Assembly: GCF_029958905.1 (NCBI RefSeq)
Contig: NZ_CP124613.1
Span: forward strand, 1,178,001-1,242,000
Length of the DNA stretch: 64,000 bases
Direction: 5' to 3'
From: Vibrio sp. YMD68
Lineage (GTDB): Bacteria > Pseudomonadota > Gammaproteobacteria > Enterobacterales > Vibrionaceae
The position numbers and the translations under genes were made by a program. Under the pieces are notes generated by a model. It did no database searches and had not been told where the DNA came from. It saw nothing but the letters and a program-made list of their open reading frames with translations. Positions 28,670 through 38,498 of the stretch are shown piece after piece (positions within the stretch are counted from its first letter, which is position 1; every line of letters begins with the position of its first letter).

Positions 28670-29133
28670 TTTTATTACCCTTATGTTATTTTTATTTAAA
28701 TGACCCGTAACAACCGGGACAAAATAACGTTACTACTCATTAATATGAATGTACATGCACTGCGAAAGTGTTAAACACAGTGCTTAATTCTTATTTTTGT
28801 AAATAAAATGAGATAATACTCTAAATTTTTAGATTTATATCTATATGATATTTTAAAATTCTCTCTTAAAGTAATATCTTCATCCGAATGGGATTTAATC
28901 TAAACACTGTGTTTAATCTAGACTCCGGCTAATATTAGAGTTGACATCTCAGTGCATTTATTAAACGAAGACATTTTTATATGCTTGGGGTGAGTTTTTA
29001 TAGGGGATGTAAATAACCAAATATTAGATTATTTGCTTTCGTAGTTAATAAAAAAACGGCCAAACATGTTGGCCGCTAGTATTAAAATGTTGCGATTAGA
29101 TTGTATGAATTAGTTATTTTCTGCATTCACTGT
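28670..29133. other. A+T-rich gap upstream of module A
   Basis: 464 bases, strongly A+T-rich, between the crystallin-like gene (read leftward) and the symporter gene's terminator. Apart from the hairpin at 29057-29075, no gene or known operator was recognised. Confidence 0.5.
29050..29076 (-). terminator. Terminator of the symporter gene
   Basis: CGGCCAA and TTGGCCG (29057-29063 and 29069-29075) form a stem with a 5-base loop. On the minus strand it is followed by T residues (complement of A at 29051-29056), about 58 bases after the symporter stop. Confidence 0.75.
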
Positions 29134-30897
29134 TTATGCTGGCTGCTCTATTTTATCGTCAACAGCTTTAACAAGCAGTAATCCAACACCACCCACTATC
29201 ACCCCACATAAGATGAAAACAAAACGTCCCCACATTGGATTGGTTAGTAACGCCATGCACATAATACCGACACCCGCTACTGCGATTAGTTTACCTAGCA
29301 TTTGACGTTGTTTGTTATCTAACTTTTGTTGTTCTACTGATTCAGCCACTAACGGAGTAGATAGATTGCCAAAGAACTTGTCTACATCGGCTTGACGCTT
29401 TTCTGTTAGCGGCTTGTAGAACAAGGTTGATAGCATGAAGAAACCACCGGTTAGCGTGATGTGAGCAATGAGACCAATCGCTACTTTAACATCAGACCAT
29501 TCGCGTCCTGTTAGAGCATCAATACCAAACACCGCTGCTACCATCTCTGCGTTAATAATAAAACCAACGACATAAGAGACAATACCACCAACAACTAGCG
29601 TACCCCAACCAGCCCAGTCTGGCGTCTTCTTGATGAAGAAACCAAGGAAAGCAGGAATCGTCATCGGGAAGCCAATTAACGCACCAACGTACATCATTGT
29701 ATCGAACAGGCTCAGGCCTTTTAGTGAGTTGATGAACTGTGCGATAAGGATGATTGCAAAACCAAACACGGCAGATGTAATCTTAGATACTGTTACCAGT
29801 TCTTTTTCCGTTGCGTTCCCTTTACGAACGATGGGTTCGTAGAAATTCTTAACGAAGATACCAGAGTTACGGTTAAGACCTGAATCCATTGAAGACATGG
29901 TTGCCGCAAACATCGCAGCAACAAGAAGGCCAACCATACCTGCTGGCATATACTCTTGCACAAAGTATAGGTAAGCAAAATCACCGGCCTTTTTTCCTGC
30001 TTCTGGGTAGGCGGCTGCAAGATCAACACCTTGACCCGCAATAAACCAAGAAGGCATAAACCAGATGAACACGCCACCCAACATTAACACACAAGCAAGC
30101 AGTGCTGCTTTCTTAGCGTTCTTCGAGTCTTTTGCCGCTAAGTAACGGTATGAGTTAAGCATGTTGTTCGTAATAGAGAACTGCTTAACAAAGATGAAGA
30201 ATGCCCAGATGCTAAAGATGCTTAGGTAGTTAATATTGTTGCCCCAAAGGAACGAACCACCATCCTGAACTGGGAAGTTATTTACAATTTCACCAACACC
30301 GCCACCTTGAACCACTGCGACAACCGCACACGTTACGGTCACTGCCATGATAATAACCATTTGCATAAAGTCAGAAGCGATAACCGCCCATGACCCGCCC
30401 GTTACTGACATTGCTAATACGACTAAACCTGTCACCCAAATAGTCATGTTCATGTCAAAACCGAAGATGCCAGAAGCGATGATCGCCAGTGCGTTTAACC
30501 ATACACCTGCTGAAACCACCGAATTAGGCATTGATGACCAGGTAAATACTTGTTCGTTCGTTGTACCAAAGCGCATACGAATCGCTTCAATGACTGTGAC
30601 AACGCGAAGTTGACGGAATTTTGGCGCAAAATAGGCGTAGTTCATGAAGTAACCAAAAGCGTTGGCTAAGAAAATCACGGCGACAGCAAAACCATCGTTA
30701 TACGCTTTACCTGCTGCTCCGGTGAATGTCCATGCACTAAACTGCGTCATAAAAGCGGTTGCACCAACCATCCACCACAGCATGTTACCGCCCCCGCGGA
30801 AGTAATCACTGGTTGTACTTGTAAATGTTCTAAACATCCAACCTATCGCAATAAGAAATAGGAAATAGATGCCAACAATCAGGGTATTGAGTTCCAT
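29134..30897 (-). CDS. Sodium:solute symporter (SLC5/SSS family)
   Basis: A 587-residue integral membrane protein with about 14 hydrophobic helices. Typical features include TSDYFRGGGNMLWWMVGATAFMTQFSAWTFTGAAG and AAMFAATMSSMDSGLN. Members next to KdgM porins and DehR-like reductases in vibrios carry unsaturated uronates from alginate breakdown, so that substrate is likely here, though it rests on context. It is divergent from the porin gene at 31421 and shares a regulatory region with it. Confidence 0.85.
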   Translation of the reverse strand: MELNTLIVGIYFLFLIAIGWMFRTFTSTTSDYFRGGGNMLWWMVGATAFMTQFSAWTFTGAAGKAYNDGFAVAVIFLANAFGYFMNYAYFAPKFRQLRVVTVIEAIRMRFGTTNEQVFTWSSMPNSVVSAGVWLNALAIIASGIFGFDMNMTIWVTGLVVLAMSVTGGSWAVIASDFMQMVIIMAVTVTCAVVAVVQGGGVGEIVNNFPVQDGGSFLWGNNINYLSIFSIWAFFIFVKQFSITNNMLNSYRYLAAKDSKNAKKAALLACVLMLGGVFIWFMPSWFIAGQGVDLAAAYPEAGKKAGDFAYLYFVQEYMPAGMVGLLVAAMFAATMSSMDSGLNRNSGIFVKNFYEPIVRKGNATEKELVTVSKITSAVFGFAIILIAQFINSLKGLSLFDTMMYVGALIGFPMTIPAFLGFFIKKTPDWAGWGTLVVGGIVSYVVGFIINAEMVAAVFGIDALTGREWSDVKVAIGLIAHITLTGGFFMLSTLFYKPLTEKRQADVDKFFGNLSTPLVAESVEQQKLDNKQRQMLGKLIAVAGVGIMCMALLTNPMWGRFVFILCGVIVGGVGLLLVKAVDDKIEQPA

Positions 30898-30953
30898 TTT
30901 GTAACCTTAATGTGTCATTTCGTTGCGCCAACTATAATAAGGCCAGGGAATAT

Positions 30954-30964
30954 TTGTAGTACAA
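30954..30964. promoter_or_regulatory. FadR-subfamily operator candidate near the symporter
   Basis: TTGTAGTACAA fits the GntR/FadR-subfamily palindrome TNGTNNNACNA exactly. It lies 57 bases upstream of the symporter start. Confidence 0.45.
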
Positions 30965-31328
30965 TAATTCAAGTGCGTGATGTAGATCCCCAAGTTAACT
31001 ATTTTAATAATAATACAAGTGATCGAGTTCAAAGTTGTATTCCCATAAGAAAAAACCACTAACCAAGTCAAAAGTTCAGATTGCCTGTCGACAAATACAA
31101 GGGTTAATTAGGGTGTTATTCAATAACATTCTGCTCCGTTGCCCATTTAAAATAGCCTAACTGACCATTGATAACTCGAATATGGACAACAATATGAGCG
31201 TGGACAACTGAATTCGGAAGCTTCCCACTATCATTCGATTTTGTTTGATTTTGTTTGATTTTTTTAAGTGACTTTTTCACAACAATCCGATCAAATTCAC
31301 AGACAGGCATTCAAATTACCTATACCAT

Positions 31329-31339
31329 TTGTATTACAT
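31329..31339. promoter_or_regulatory. FadR-subfamily operator candidate near the porin
   Basis: TTGTATTACAT fits TNGTNNNACNA except for the last base. It lies about 80 bases upstream of the porin start. Confidence 0.4.
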
Positions 31340-31420
31340 TAAGACATTAAGACAGTGTCTTTACCCTGTGTACTGTCTCCTGTTCCGAGCAGTGTTAAAT
31401 ATAAAGATGGAATCAATACC

Positions 31421-32113
31421 ATGACTCAAATGAAAACCCTTGTTATCGCCTTAGCTTCTGTAATGGCGGCGGGCGCGGCCTCTGCGGCTTCCTTCGACGT
31501 TCGTCACGAATACAAAAACAGCTCTGAGCAACATGCGACGCGTGTAAAGCTTGGCGATAGCATTGGTAATTTCTTAGTTGACATAGAAGCCAAGTTCAAA
31601 GGAAAAAACGGCGAATTCTTAAAAGACCTACAAAATAATGGCTGGGAGCTAGGTTTAAACTATCGTCAAAAACTAAACGATAACTGGACACTGACCTACG
31701 GTATGCCAATTGAAGGTCGTAGCTCAGGCATGACCTATAAGCCACAGCTTCGTGCAACATATTCACTAGAAAGCATTGAAGGCCTAAGCTTAAGTGCTCG
31801 TTATCGTTATGATATTCGCCAAAACAACACCTCTGATAACGAACGTCGTCACCGCTTAACTGGTAATATAAACTACAGTGTTGATAACTGGCGCTTTGGT
31901 TTAGAGGCAAACTACTACAAAGCGGACGACTATATTTTGTATAAGGATAAAGAAACGAATACCGAATATAATTCAACCGTCCGTTACATCATCGGCCAAT
32001 GGGCGCCGTACGCTGAGTTCGGTTACTCTTCTTACACGAAAGATGACTCTTTTTCCGGTTACAACAATGACTTCGAATTACGTAGCCGTATCGGTGTGAC
32101 TTATAGCTTCTAA
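31421..32113 (+). CDS. kdgM: KdgM-family oligouronide-specific porin
   Basis: A 230-residue outer-membrane beta-barrel with a Sec signal (SVMAAGAASAASFD). The start at 31421 (or ATG 31430) was chosen because the signal peptide begins at MKTLVIAL. The mature part starts FDVRHEYKNSSEQHATRVKLGDSI and ends in RIGVTYSF, the aromatic terminal residue used for outer-membrane assembly. KdgM porins pass unsaturated oligogalacturonates or, in vibrios, oligoalginates. The symporter gene is divergent and the operators between them suggest joint control. Confidence 0.9.
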   Translation: MTQMKTLVIALASVMAAGAASAASFDVRHEYKNSSEQHATRVKLGDSIGNFLVDIEAKFKGKNGEFLKDLQNNGWELGLNYRQKLNDNWTLTYGMPIEGRSSGMTYKPQLRATYSLESIEGLSLSARYRYDIRQNNTSDNERRHRLTGNINYSVDNWRFGLEANYYKADDYILYKDKETNTEYNSTVRYIIGQWAPYAEFGYSSYTKDDSFSGYNNDFELRSRIGVTYSF

Positions 32114-32144
32114 ACTTTTCCACCCTAACCAATTGAACTAGATC

Positions 32145-32172
32145 AAAAAGCCAGCGTAATTGCTGGCTTTTT
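32145..32172. terminator. Bidirectional rho-independent terminator
   Basis: AAAAAGCCAGC (32145-32155), a 6-base loop, and GCTGGCTTTTT (32162-32172). T-runs occur on both strands, ending the porin gene and the convergent Rhs module B. Confidence 0.92.
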
Positions 32173-32234
32173 CGTTGTAACAACAGCGTTATACGGGTAA
32201 ACGCGGGATATTTCCGTTTTCAAGCCTCGCACCA

Positions 32235-33521
32235 TTAAAAGCCGAGCAAATGACTGTCTAGATCGTGATACCGCTTTACATTGTTCCACACCCGTTCTGA
32301 TACACCATATTGCTCCCATAGTGGCTGCTTATTAAAGTGCTTCAGGTGATTTTGAGCATTCAAAGTATAGACTGAGGTAATACCCGTTAAAAATGACACG
32401 GTATTCCATTGTCTATTTTCATCACTTCCAGGTTCGGTAAATAATACCGCTACAAGGCCTGTCACATGAGAAAGGTCAGTAAATCGCCCCGAGATATAGC
32501 CCCCTGGATCAGATTTCAAATTTTTTATCGGATTTAAACTTTTTCCACTTAAAGCGCCAGAAATAGAGCTACCATAATGGAAGAATCGCATGGCTAAATC
32601 ACTGTTGTAACTGTTCTTTCCTAGATGCCCCTTGGTATTAAAAGCAATACCGGCGGATGCACTTGAAATACCACTAGCAATTCCTCCACCCGTAAACACA
32701 GCTTCCCTTAAAGTGATGCACTTATCATTAAATTTTTGATTCCTTTCCCAATGTGACATTTTTCTAAAAACTCTACCTTTGGAGATTGTTTTTCCTAATT
32801 GTGCCGCATTTTTCAAACCATACCCTACGCCTGCAATCGCCAAAGAAAAACCCAGCACCTTGCCAAATATTTGTAAGCCCTTTGAGGCGTCGGGCTGCAT
32901 TGACAACGCGGTTACCGTGGAAATAGGTACAGAAACCAACTCGGCCACTGACGATTTAACGATAGCTAAACCCAACTGTGCACCAGCTTTCGGCGCAGAA
33001 GCCGCTATCCCAATCCCACCAGTAATAAAACCAATCGCAGCTCCAATCGCCACCTGTTTCCAGTCAAATTTATGATCAGGGTTGATGGCCATCTGAATGC
33101 CCTCGGCCGCAACAGAAACTGCAGCGCCGACTACAGCACCGACGATGGCACCGATTAAGATGCTTAGTAGGGCAAAGTGACCACTTGGATCACGCTGATT
33201 AACAGGGTCGCCGAGGCAATAAGCATAACCATTAGTCCCCCCTTTCCCAAAAGGACTCATGGAGTCATACCCATGGAACCGCATCAGTTTAGGGTTGTAA
33301 ACACGACACCCTTTGCCCAAGTGATAGTTACCCGTAACAGGGTCTTGGCGTTCACCATTAAACCCTAACGGATTGTGTTTAATCGCCAAATGGTCAGATG
33401 AAGGCGTTGCAGACAAGGCAACCCCTGGTATTGTCATACCGGATACGGCCAACGTGGATATTCCCCCTGCCTGTTTGAGTAATCGCCTACGATTTGGATT
33501 GAAAATAGTTTTAGGTTGCAT
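32235..33521 (-). CDS. Tat-signal Rhs-core protein with variable C-terminus (module B)
   Basis: A 428-residue protein starting 3 bases after the preceding Rhs-shell stop, with a GGAGAGGG site overlapping that stop. A twin-arginine signal NRRRLLKQAGGIST (Arg 11-13) runs through a hydrophobic stretch to VALSATP. Residues of about 52-115 are an Rhs-associated core: PLGFNGERQDPVTGNYHLGKG to DPVNQRDPSGHF. The rest is a glycine/alanine-rich region (IGAIVGAVVGAAVS, IGAAIGFITGGIGIAAS) and a C-terminus differing from module A (RYHDLDSHLLGF). It lacks an adjacent immunity gene; next downstream is the porin terminator. Toxin activity is inferred only. Confidence 0.86.
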   Translation of the reverse strand: MQPKTIFNPNRRRLLKQAGGISTLAVSGMTIPGVALSATPSSDHLAIKHNPLGFNGERQDPVTGNYHLGKGCRVYNPKLMRFHGYDSMSPFGKGGTNGYAYCLGDPVNQRDPSGHFALLSILIGAIVGAVVGAAVSVAAEGIQMAINPDHKFDWKQVAIGAAIGFITGGIGIAASAPKAGAQLGLAIVKSSVAELVSVPISTVTALSMQPDASKGLQIFGKVLGFSLAIAGVGYGLKNAAQLGKTISKGRVFRKMSHWERNQKFNDKCITLREAVFTGGGIASGISSASAGIAFNTKGHLGKNSYNSDLAMRFFHYGSSISGALSGKSLNPIKNLKSDPGGYISGRFTDLSHVTGLVAVLFTEPGSDENRQWNTVSFLTGITSVYTLNAQNHLKHFNKQPLWEQYGVSERVWNNVKRYHDLDSHLLGF

Positions 33522-33524
33522 AAT

Positions 33525-36500
33525 TCAGCCCTCTCCATAAGGTGTGTATTTTCGCGAGGTTTTCTCTCTAGATTGCCCGTCGGTACTCGTGAAAGTTTCC
33601 AGTACGCTATCTTGACTGTTACCCAGACTAAACTGGTGTATCTCTTCATCTGGTGACGAGACGCTACGAGACGACAAGCCTGAGGCGATATTGTGAAAGC
33701 TGCTATGGGTTGCCCCACTTTTTTCATTCACTAATTGACCGTTGAGGTAAAATAAGTGAATCAGATTCTCTTCAACACTTTGAGCGACTACTCGTCCGCC
33801 CGCATCATATCGATACTGAGATAGCACGTCTCCGTCTTCTTCCACCGAGGTCATCTGATTTAACGCGTTATAGTTGAAGCTTCGTCCTTGCTCATCATTA
33901 AGCAGATTTCCAGCTGCATCATAAGAAAAACTGACACTGCTTGGGTAGCTTACGTGCGTGTTGGTGAGGCTTTCTAAACGCTGTGGATTCAATGTCGCAT
34001 AGTAAAAGCCAGCAACATTAGACGTACCATCATCAAAGACACTGCGTGCTTTCGTTATATTGCCAAAAACATCATGCACAAAACGTTGTTTGCGGATCGT
34101 ATTACCGTAATCATCTACAGGCGCGTTGGGGCCAGTCACTTTGTAACGCTCTAAACGCGCTAAATCATCGTAGAAAAAGGTCTCGTGCGTTGAATCGCTC
34201 CCCTGTGTGAAGGTACGAGAATCAAGTAACATCCGCGGATTAAACACCTGCTCGATAGAAAAGACCACACTTTTATTAAAAGTCGCCTTTCGCCAAATCT
34301 CCATACCAAAACCATTGAACTCAAGTTCAACCTCAGCCTTATCTTCTCCTCGTAACGTCGTGTATTTATAGGGCCGGCTAAACGCATCGTATTCAAATGT
34401 AGTCACTGTACTTGTGTCTAAAAAAACTTCTTCAGAGCGAGCAAGTCGGCCAAGATTATCGAAATGATACGTGCTGGTATTACCAAAAAAATCGCTTTTC
34501 TCGAGTAGCTTACCTTGCTGTGAATACCGAAAGCTCGCCTGGCGCTCCATGCCGTCAATATCCACAGTTTCAGTTAGCACTCTTCCTTGAGAATCTCGAG
34601 TGACGCCCCTCTTGCCAGAGTAATTTTGGTTAGAAAGCGGTAGCGCGGACTTCGTATCATACGTATGCGCACTTCCTAGCTGGCTTTCGCCTTCGACTGA
34701 AATAGTGGTGGGCACTCGCAAGTATTTATTGTTACTAAAATTCACTTGGTCACCGCTGGCGGTGTTAATTGACTTAGCCATTGACGATGTGCCCGAATAG
34801 GAATAATCCACCGTTCCACTGTTTAAGGAGGTTTGATGTTTTAAACGCATTAGGCCATCAAACTCTTGCTGCCCTTGAAGAACATTATTAACAAAAACCT
34901 GACAGGGAATATCGGCGGTAGTGAATTCTGGGTACGTATAACTTTCGCAAATACTTTGCCCATCAATGGTACGTGTTACCTCGACAAGCCTGTCGATATT
35001 ATCATAACGGTAGTCAATGACCCGCCCTTCGGTATCCGTCACGCTGAGCAGATTACCGTACCCATCGTAGCGATAATCGGTACTGGCAATCAAAGAGCCA
35101 TCGGCATCATAAGTTTGCTTATTTAGCTCACGTCCTGAAATATCGAACGTCGTGTTTTCGACCATCAAAGGCCTTTCCCCTTGGCCTGACTGATGTTCAT
35201 AGCGAGTCGTTAGCCTCACCGGGTTCTGAGTAATCAGCTCAAGTCGCCCATCTGGGTGAGTAACCTGAGAGACGTCACCATTAATGTCATATTGATAAAC
35301 CGTCGTCAGTGGTAATGCGATACCATCAAGCCAATCTGTTTCTGTCTTTAACGTCATCATGCCAAAATGATCATACTTACAAGACACAACGACTTTCGGA
35401 ACTTTACCGGGCTGCCCTTGAACCACCTCTAATAACTTACCGGCATTATCAAACCGCTTCTCCACCGTATTGCCCTTAGCATCGACCTGTTTCGTGCTAT
35501 TAACCCCATCCCCAACGCTGTAGCTATACGTTTGAATCACTTCAAAATCAGTGTCTGGCGCCGTCACTGCAGCCACTTTTCGACCCAAGGAATCATAACT
35601 AAATTGGCTCACAACGCCTTCTTCATCAACAAGCTCGATAGCTTGCCCCCAAAAGTAGTCAACGGTTGCCGATTCGGTGACCGTAAGATTGTCGTGGCTC
35701 GTAAACGATGTTGTGGTCTTTAACCCATCATTTAAGAACTGATACTCAACGTCCGTCTTTATCTCATAACCATTAAACATGTTTTTCTGGCGTCGAACTT
35801 GGCCATAAGTCAAAGGATTTTCTGGGTTTTGGTAATAATCAAACGTCGTTGACTGGAATTCATCAGTTTGTGTGCTAAGGACAACAAAAACCTCATTGCT
35901 ATTATCTAAGCGTTTTAACGATCGGTAAGTCATCGTCATAGTTCGAGTTGTTGCGGTGTCATTAGGTACCAAGGTTTCACTTTTTACAAAGGCTACCATT
36001 CCAAATGGATGAGCTGGGCAAGCCCCCTTTGCACCCTGGGATGGATAGTAACGTCTTATCACCTTAGAGCCATCAGCATCTTGTTCAAAAATTGGGTTAG
36101 CGAAATCATCATAGTCGTAATGTTTGCTGAAAGTTCGAGATTGATCCTCATGGTAATGAGTCGTTGCTTGCGACTTTACCAGGCTATAGATAGCAGGCTG
36201 AACTTCAATGTTGGCATTTAAATCTGCAAAGTACTCGAACGATTCTTTTCGATACAATTCACCGTCATCATAATATTTAGCCTCATCTTGCAAGTGGTAC
36301 TTGTTGTATTTACGTACTACTTTTTTTAAGCCGTTAACTATCTCTGTGGTGGTATATGAGTAATTTGCAGAAGATTTAAACAGCGTATCTTCTCCTGCGA
36401 TCCAAACTTTTTCACTGGCAAAACCAAGATAGTTTTTATCTGAATACTCGTATTCTACCTGTGTAACAGGCAAGCTCCCATCTGTTGAAGGGATAATAGT

Positions 36501-37316
36501 ATGAGTTTGAATAAATGGAATTGTTGAAAAAGGGGCTCCTGAGGGAAGGGAATGGCCATTATCAAGATAAACCATCTCTTCAATTAGCCCAGAGGAGTGA
36601 GTGACCGTCTCAACCACATCATAATTTGAGCTCGCTATATAACGATAGCTAAATTCAATGGGAGGTAAATTCTCATTAAGCTTTATGCTAGATAGACGGC
36701 GATATATTCCATTGCCACTTTTCTTTAATCTCATCGACTGAAATATCGTATCATTGAGCTTGTGAACGATATCGACTTTAGTTCTCTCTTTACTCCAGTC
36801 AAAAAGCATCTTACGACCATCTTTGTCATAAATTCGACGTATCCTTCCCGTCCAAGTATCATAGTCGAAATAAATCGATTTCCCTTGCTGTGATACTACC
36901 TTATTTAATCGACCAGAAGACTCATCCAAATACTCACAGAGGCCCTCTTTATTCATCACCTTTAATTCTTTACTGTCATTTAAGTATGTTATTTTTATAT
37001 CTTTAACCCTTCTATAGGGTATTTCGTATTCATTTCCACCCCAGGGTTTATATATTCGAAAAGATTGACCCGTTGAAAGCGATATTTTTCCTGAGGCTTT
37101 ATCGTATTGACTAAGAGAAATAGACCAACCTCGACCAAACCCCATATCTTCTGAGCTTCCCGCACTATATGACAAAAAAACCGGAAAATTAGGCCCTACA
37201 TTTTTGTGCGAGAAAAATTCCCCCAGAGAAACCCGAATAGAATACATTCCAGTTCTCACATCAACAGCTGAACTTAGGCCTTCAACAAAATTAATTGCAT
37301 TAGATTCGATACTCAT
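33525..37316 (-). CDS. Rhs/YD-repeat shell protein lacking its core (module B)
   Basis: A 1263-residue protein from MSIESNAINF at 37316, with AAGGAG 6 bases upstream; the longest frame (37358) is rejected. NAINFVEGLSSAVDVRTGMYS, then GFGRGWSISLSQY, matches the start of the module A paralogue. YD repeats fill the chain (for example YDGYGNLLSVTDTEGRVIDY). It ends at KYTPYGEG, exactly before the place where single-chain Rhs proteins carry LGFNGE, which starts the next gene. No signal peptide was found. The two shells have exactly equal length, supporting the chosen starts. Confidence 0.88.
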   Translation of the reverse strand: MSIESNAINFVEGLSSAVDVRTGMYSIRVSLGEFFSHKNVGPNFPVFLSYSAGSSEDMGFGRGWSISLSQYDKASGKISLSTGQSFRIYKPWGGNEYEIPYRRVKDIKITYLNDSKELKVMNKEGLCEYLDESSGRLNKVVSQQGKSIYFDYDTWTGRIRRIYDKDGRKMLFDWSKERTKVDIVHKLNDTIFQSMRLKKSGNGIYRRLSSIKLNENLPPIEFSYRYIASSNYDVVETVTHSSGLIEEMVYLDNGHSLPSGAPFSTIPFIQTHTIIPSTDGSLPVTQVEYEYSDKNYLGFASEKVWIAGEDTLFKSSANYSYTTTEIVNGLKKVVRKYNKYHLQDEAKYYDDGELYRKESFEYFADLNANIEVQPAIYSLVKSQATTHYHEDQSRTFSKHYDYDDFANPIFEQDADGSKVIRRYYPSQGAKGACPAHPFGMVAFVKSETLVPNDTATTRTMTMTYRSLKRLDNSNEVFVVLSTQTDEFQSTTFDYYQNPENPLTYGQVRRQKNMFNGYEIKTDVEYQFLNDGLKTTTSFTSHDNLTVTESATVDYFWGQAIELVDEEGVVSQFSYDSLGRKVAAVTAPDTDFEVIQTYSYSVGDGVNSTKQVDAKGNTVEKRFDNAGKLLEVVQGQPGKVPKVVVSCKYDHFGMMTLKTETDWLDGIALPLTTVYQYDINGDVSQVTHPDGRLELITQNPVRLTTRYEHQSGQGERPLMVENTTFDISGRELNKQTYDADGSLIASTDYRYDGYGNLLSVTDTEGRVIDYRYDNIDRLVEVTRTIDGQSICESYTYPEFTTADIPCQVFVNNVLQGQQEFDGLMRLKHQTSLNSGTVDYSYSGTSSMAKSINTASGDQVNFSNNKYLRVPTTISVEGESQLGSAHTYDTKSALPLSNQNYSGKRGVTRDSQGRVLTETVDIDGMERQASFRYSQQGKLLEKSDFFGNTSTYHFDNLGRLARSEEVFLDTSTVTTFEYDAFSRPYKYTTLRGEDKAEVELEFNGFGMEIWRKATFNKSVVFSIEQVFNPRMLLDSRTFTQGSDSTHETFFYDDLARLERYKVTGPNAPVDDYGNTIRKQRFVHDVFGNITKARSVFDDGTSNVAGFYYATLNPQRLESLTNTHVSYPSSVSFSYDAAGNLLNDEQGRSFNYNALNQMTSVEEDGDVLSQYRYDAGGRVVAQSVEENLIHLFYLNGQLVNEKSGATHSSFHNIASGLSSRSVSSPDEEIHQFSLGNSQDSVLETFTSTDGQSREKTSRKYTPYGEG

Positions 37317-37463
37317 AATTACTCCTTTTTTATAATATAAAAAATAATTAATAAACATTAATCTAGGATAATAAAGTATTAGGGCATAGGATAATTGATA
37401 TATAAACCTAGACCCTAGAGTTGATTTTTTAGAAAGACTTATTTATCCCGAGGTAAGATTAAT

Positions 37464-38498
37464 TTAGTCAAACCCATAATAAATATTACCCCACCCATCT
37501 TTCCATGGGTTTACTCGTTTTATGTTTATAGTGCCACTGTTACCATAGTTATCTCTAAATGTGACAGTCCGACAATATTTTATTTTATCTTTAGGGTTTG
37601 TTATAACTTCAGTACCAAAGGAAGGATAACCATTAAACCATGCAAAAGTGATAGACTCTGTTGTATTAATCTTTGCCTTTTTCCATCTTATAGACTCCCA
37701 ATTTCTACTATTTTCACGCTTGTACTGGAAGTTTTGATCAGCTATACCTTGATTTGGCTCATATAAAAAAAGGGCGGAATGCGCAAGTAATCCAGGATTA
37801 CTGTCTTTTTCTGAAGCGTAAGATGCAATTAAATTTCTTGGCCGTTGTTTAAGAGAACAACCATTTACATCATGAATTCCTCTGTTATTTTTCAGTGTAA
37901 ATCTTTCTTCATATATAATTAACTTAGGGTGTGAAAATTGAGAAAATACTTCCGTAGTCTCTCGATCAAGGTCATCAAATGTGTAATGCATTTCCGGTAT
38001 AGTAGTAACATGGACAAGTCCATTATTTTTGTCTCCATTGCAAGTCGATTCAGTGTATTCATCTCCGTTAACGTTTGAAAAATTTAACTCTACACATAAT
38101 AAAATATCTGCATTACTGCTGTTCGTAGATAAGTAAAACTGTTCAGTCGTAACATCTTGATTATCGTTACGTAGAGTAGCAGAAGATTGGTATTTCCTAT
38201 AAGTTTCTATATTACCGTCATACCCATTGTAAATTTGGCTCACTTTCCAATCTTGTGGTAAAAAATTATTTGTATAAGCTTGTTTTATCACGATTTGAGT
38301 AACTTCATATCCAGATGGAACATCTCTGTATAAAACATTTAATCTCACCTGCATATTTCCATTCGCGTAGATAGTTGCAGAAGACGAACCAGATTCCGTT
38401 ATAAATATTATGGAAGGATCGGCGGCGTGTGATATCGAAGATATCAAGGATATAACTATAAATAACGTTATAATCTTAAGTTTTTTTAAAAACGACAT
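37464..38498 (-). CDS. Secreted beta-rich protein, first gene of module B
   Basis: A 344-residue protein with a Sec signal ending SHAADPS and GGAG about 7 bases before the start. It has no recognised domain. Its first half aligns by eye with the 26974-28143 product and both share a terminal strand (RDNYGNSGTINIKRVNP against DRWGTEHRISVGRI). It lies about 150 bases upstream of the module B Rhs shell. The repeated position makes it part of the conserved module. Function unknown. Confidence 0.7.
   Translation of the reverse strand: MSFLKKLKIITLFIVISLISSISHAADPSIIFITESGSSSATIYANGNMQVRLNVLYRDVPSGYEVTQIVIKQAYTNNFLPQDWKVSQIYNGYDGNIETYRKYQSSATLRNDNQDVTTEQFYLSTNSSNADILLCVELNFSNVNGDEYTESTCNGDKNNGLVHVTTIPEMHYTFDDLDRETTEVFSQFSHPKLIIYEERFTLKNNRGIHDVNGCSLKQRPRNLIASYASEKDSNPGLLAHSALFLYEPNQGIADQNFQYKRENSRNWESIRWKKAKINTTESITFAWFNGYPSFGTEVITNPKDKIKYCRTVTFRDNYGNSGTINIKRVNPWKDGWGNIYYGFD

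Larger units (their letters stand above)
30898..31420. other. Divergent regulatory region, symporter / porin
   Basis: About 520 bases without a gene. It contains two FadR-like candidate operators (30954-30964, 31329-31339), a 10-base tandem repeat GATTTTGTTT near 31237-31256, and A+T-rich sequence before the porin start. No other coding frame was credible. Confidence 0.6.

Noticed and set aside
31116..31310. Small minus-strand open frame in the symporter/porin gap
   Set aside because: No ribosome site, repeat-derived composition and overlap with the regulatory region.
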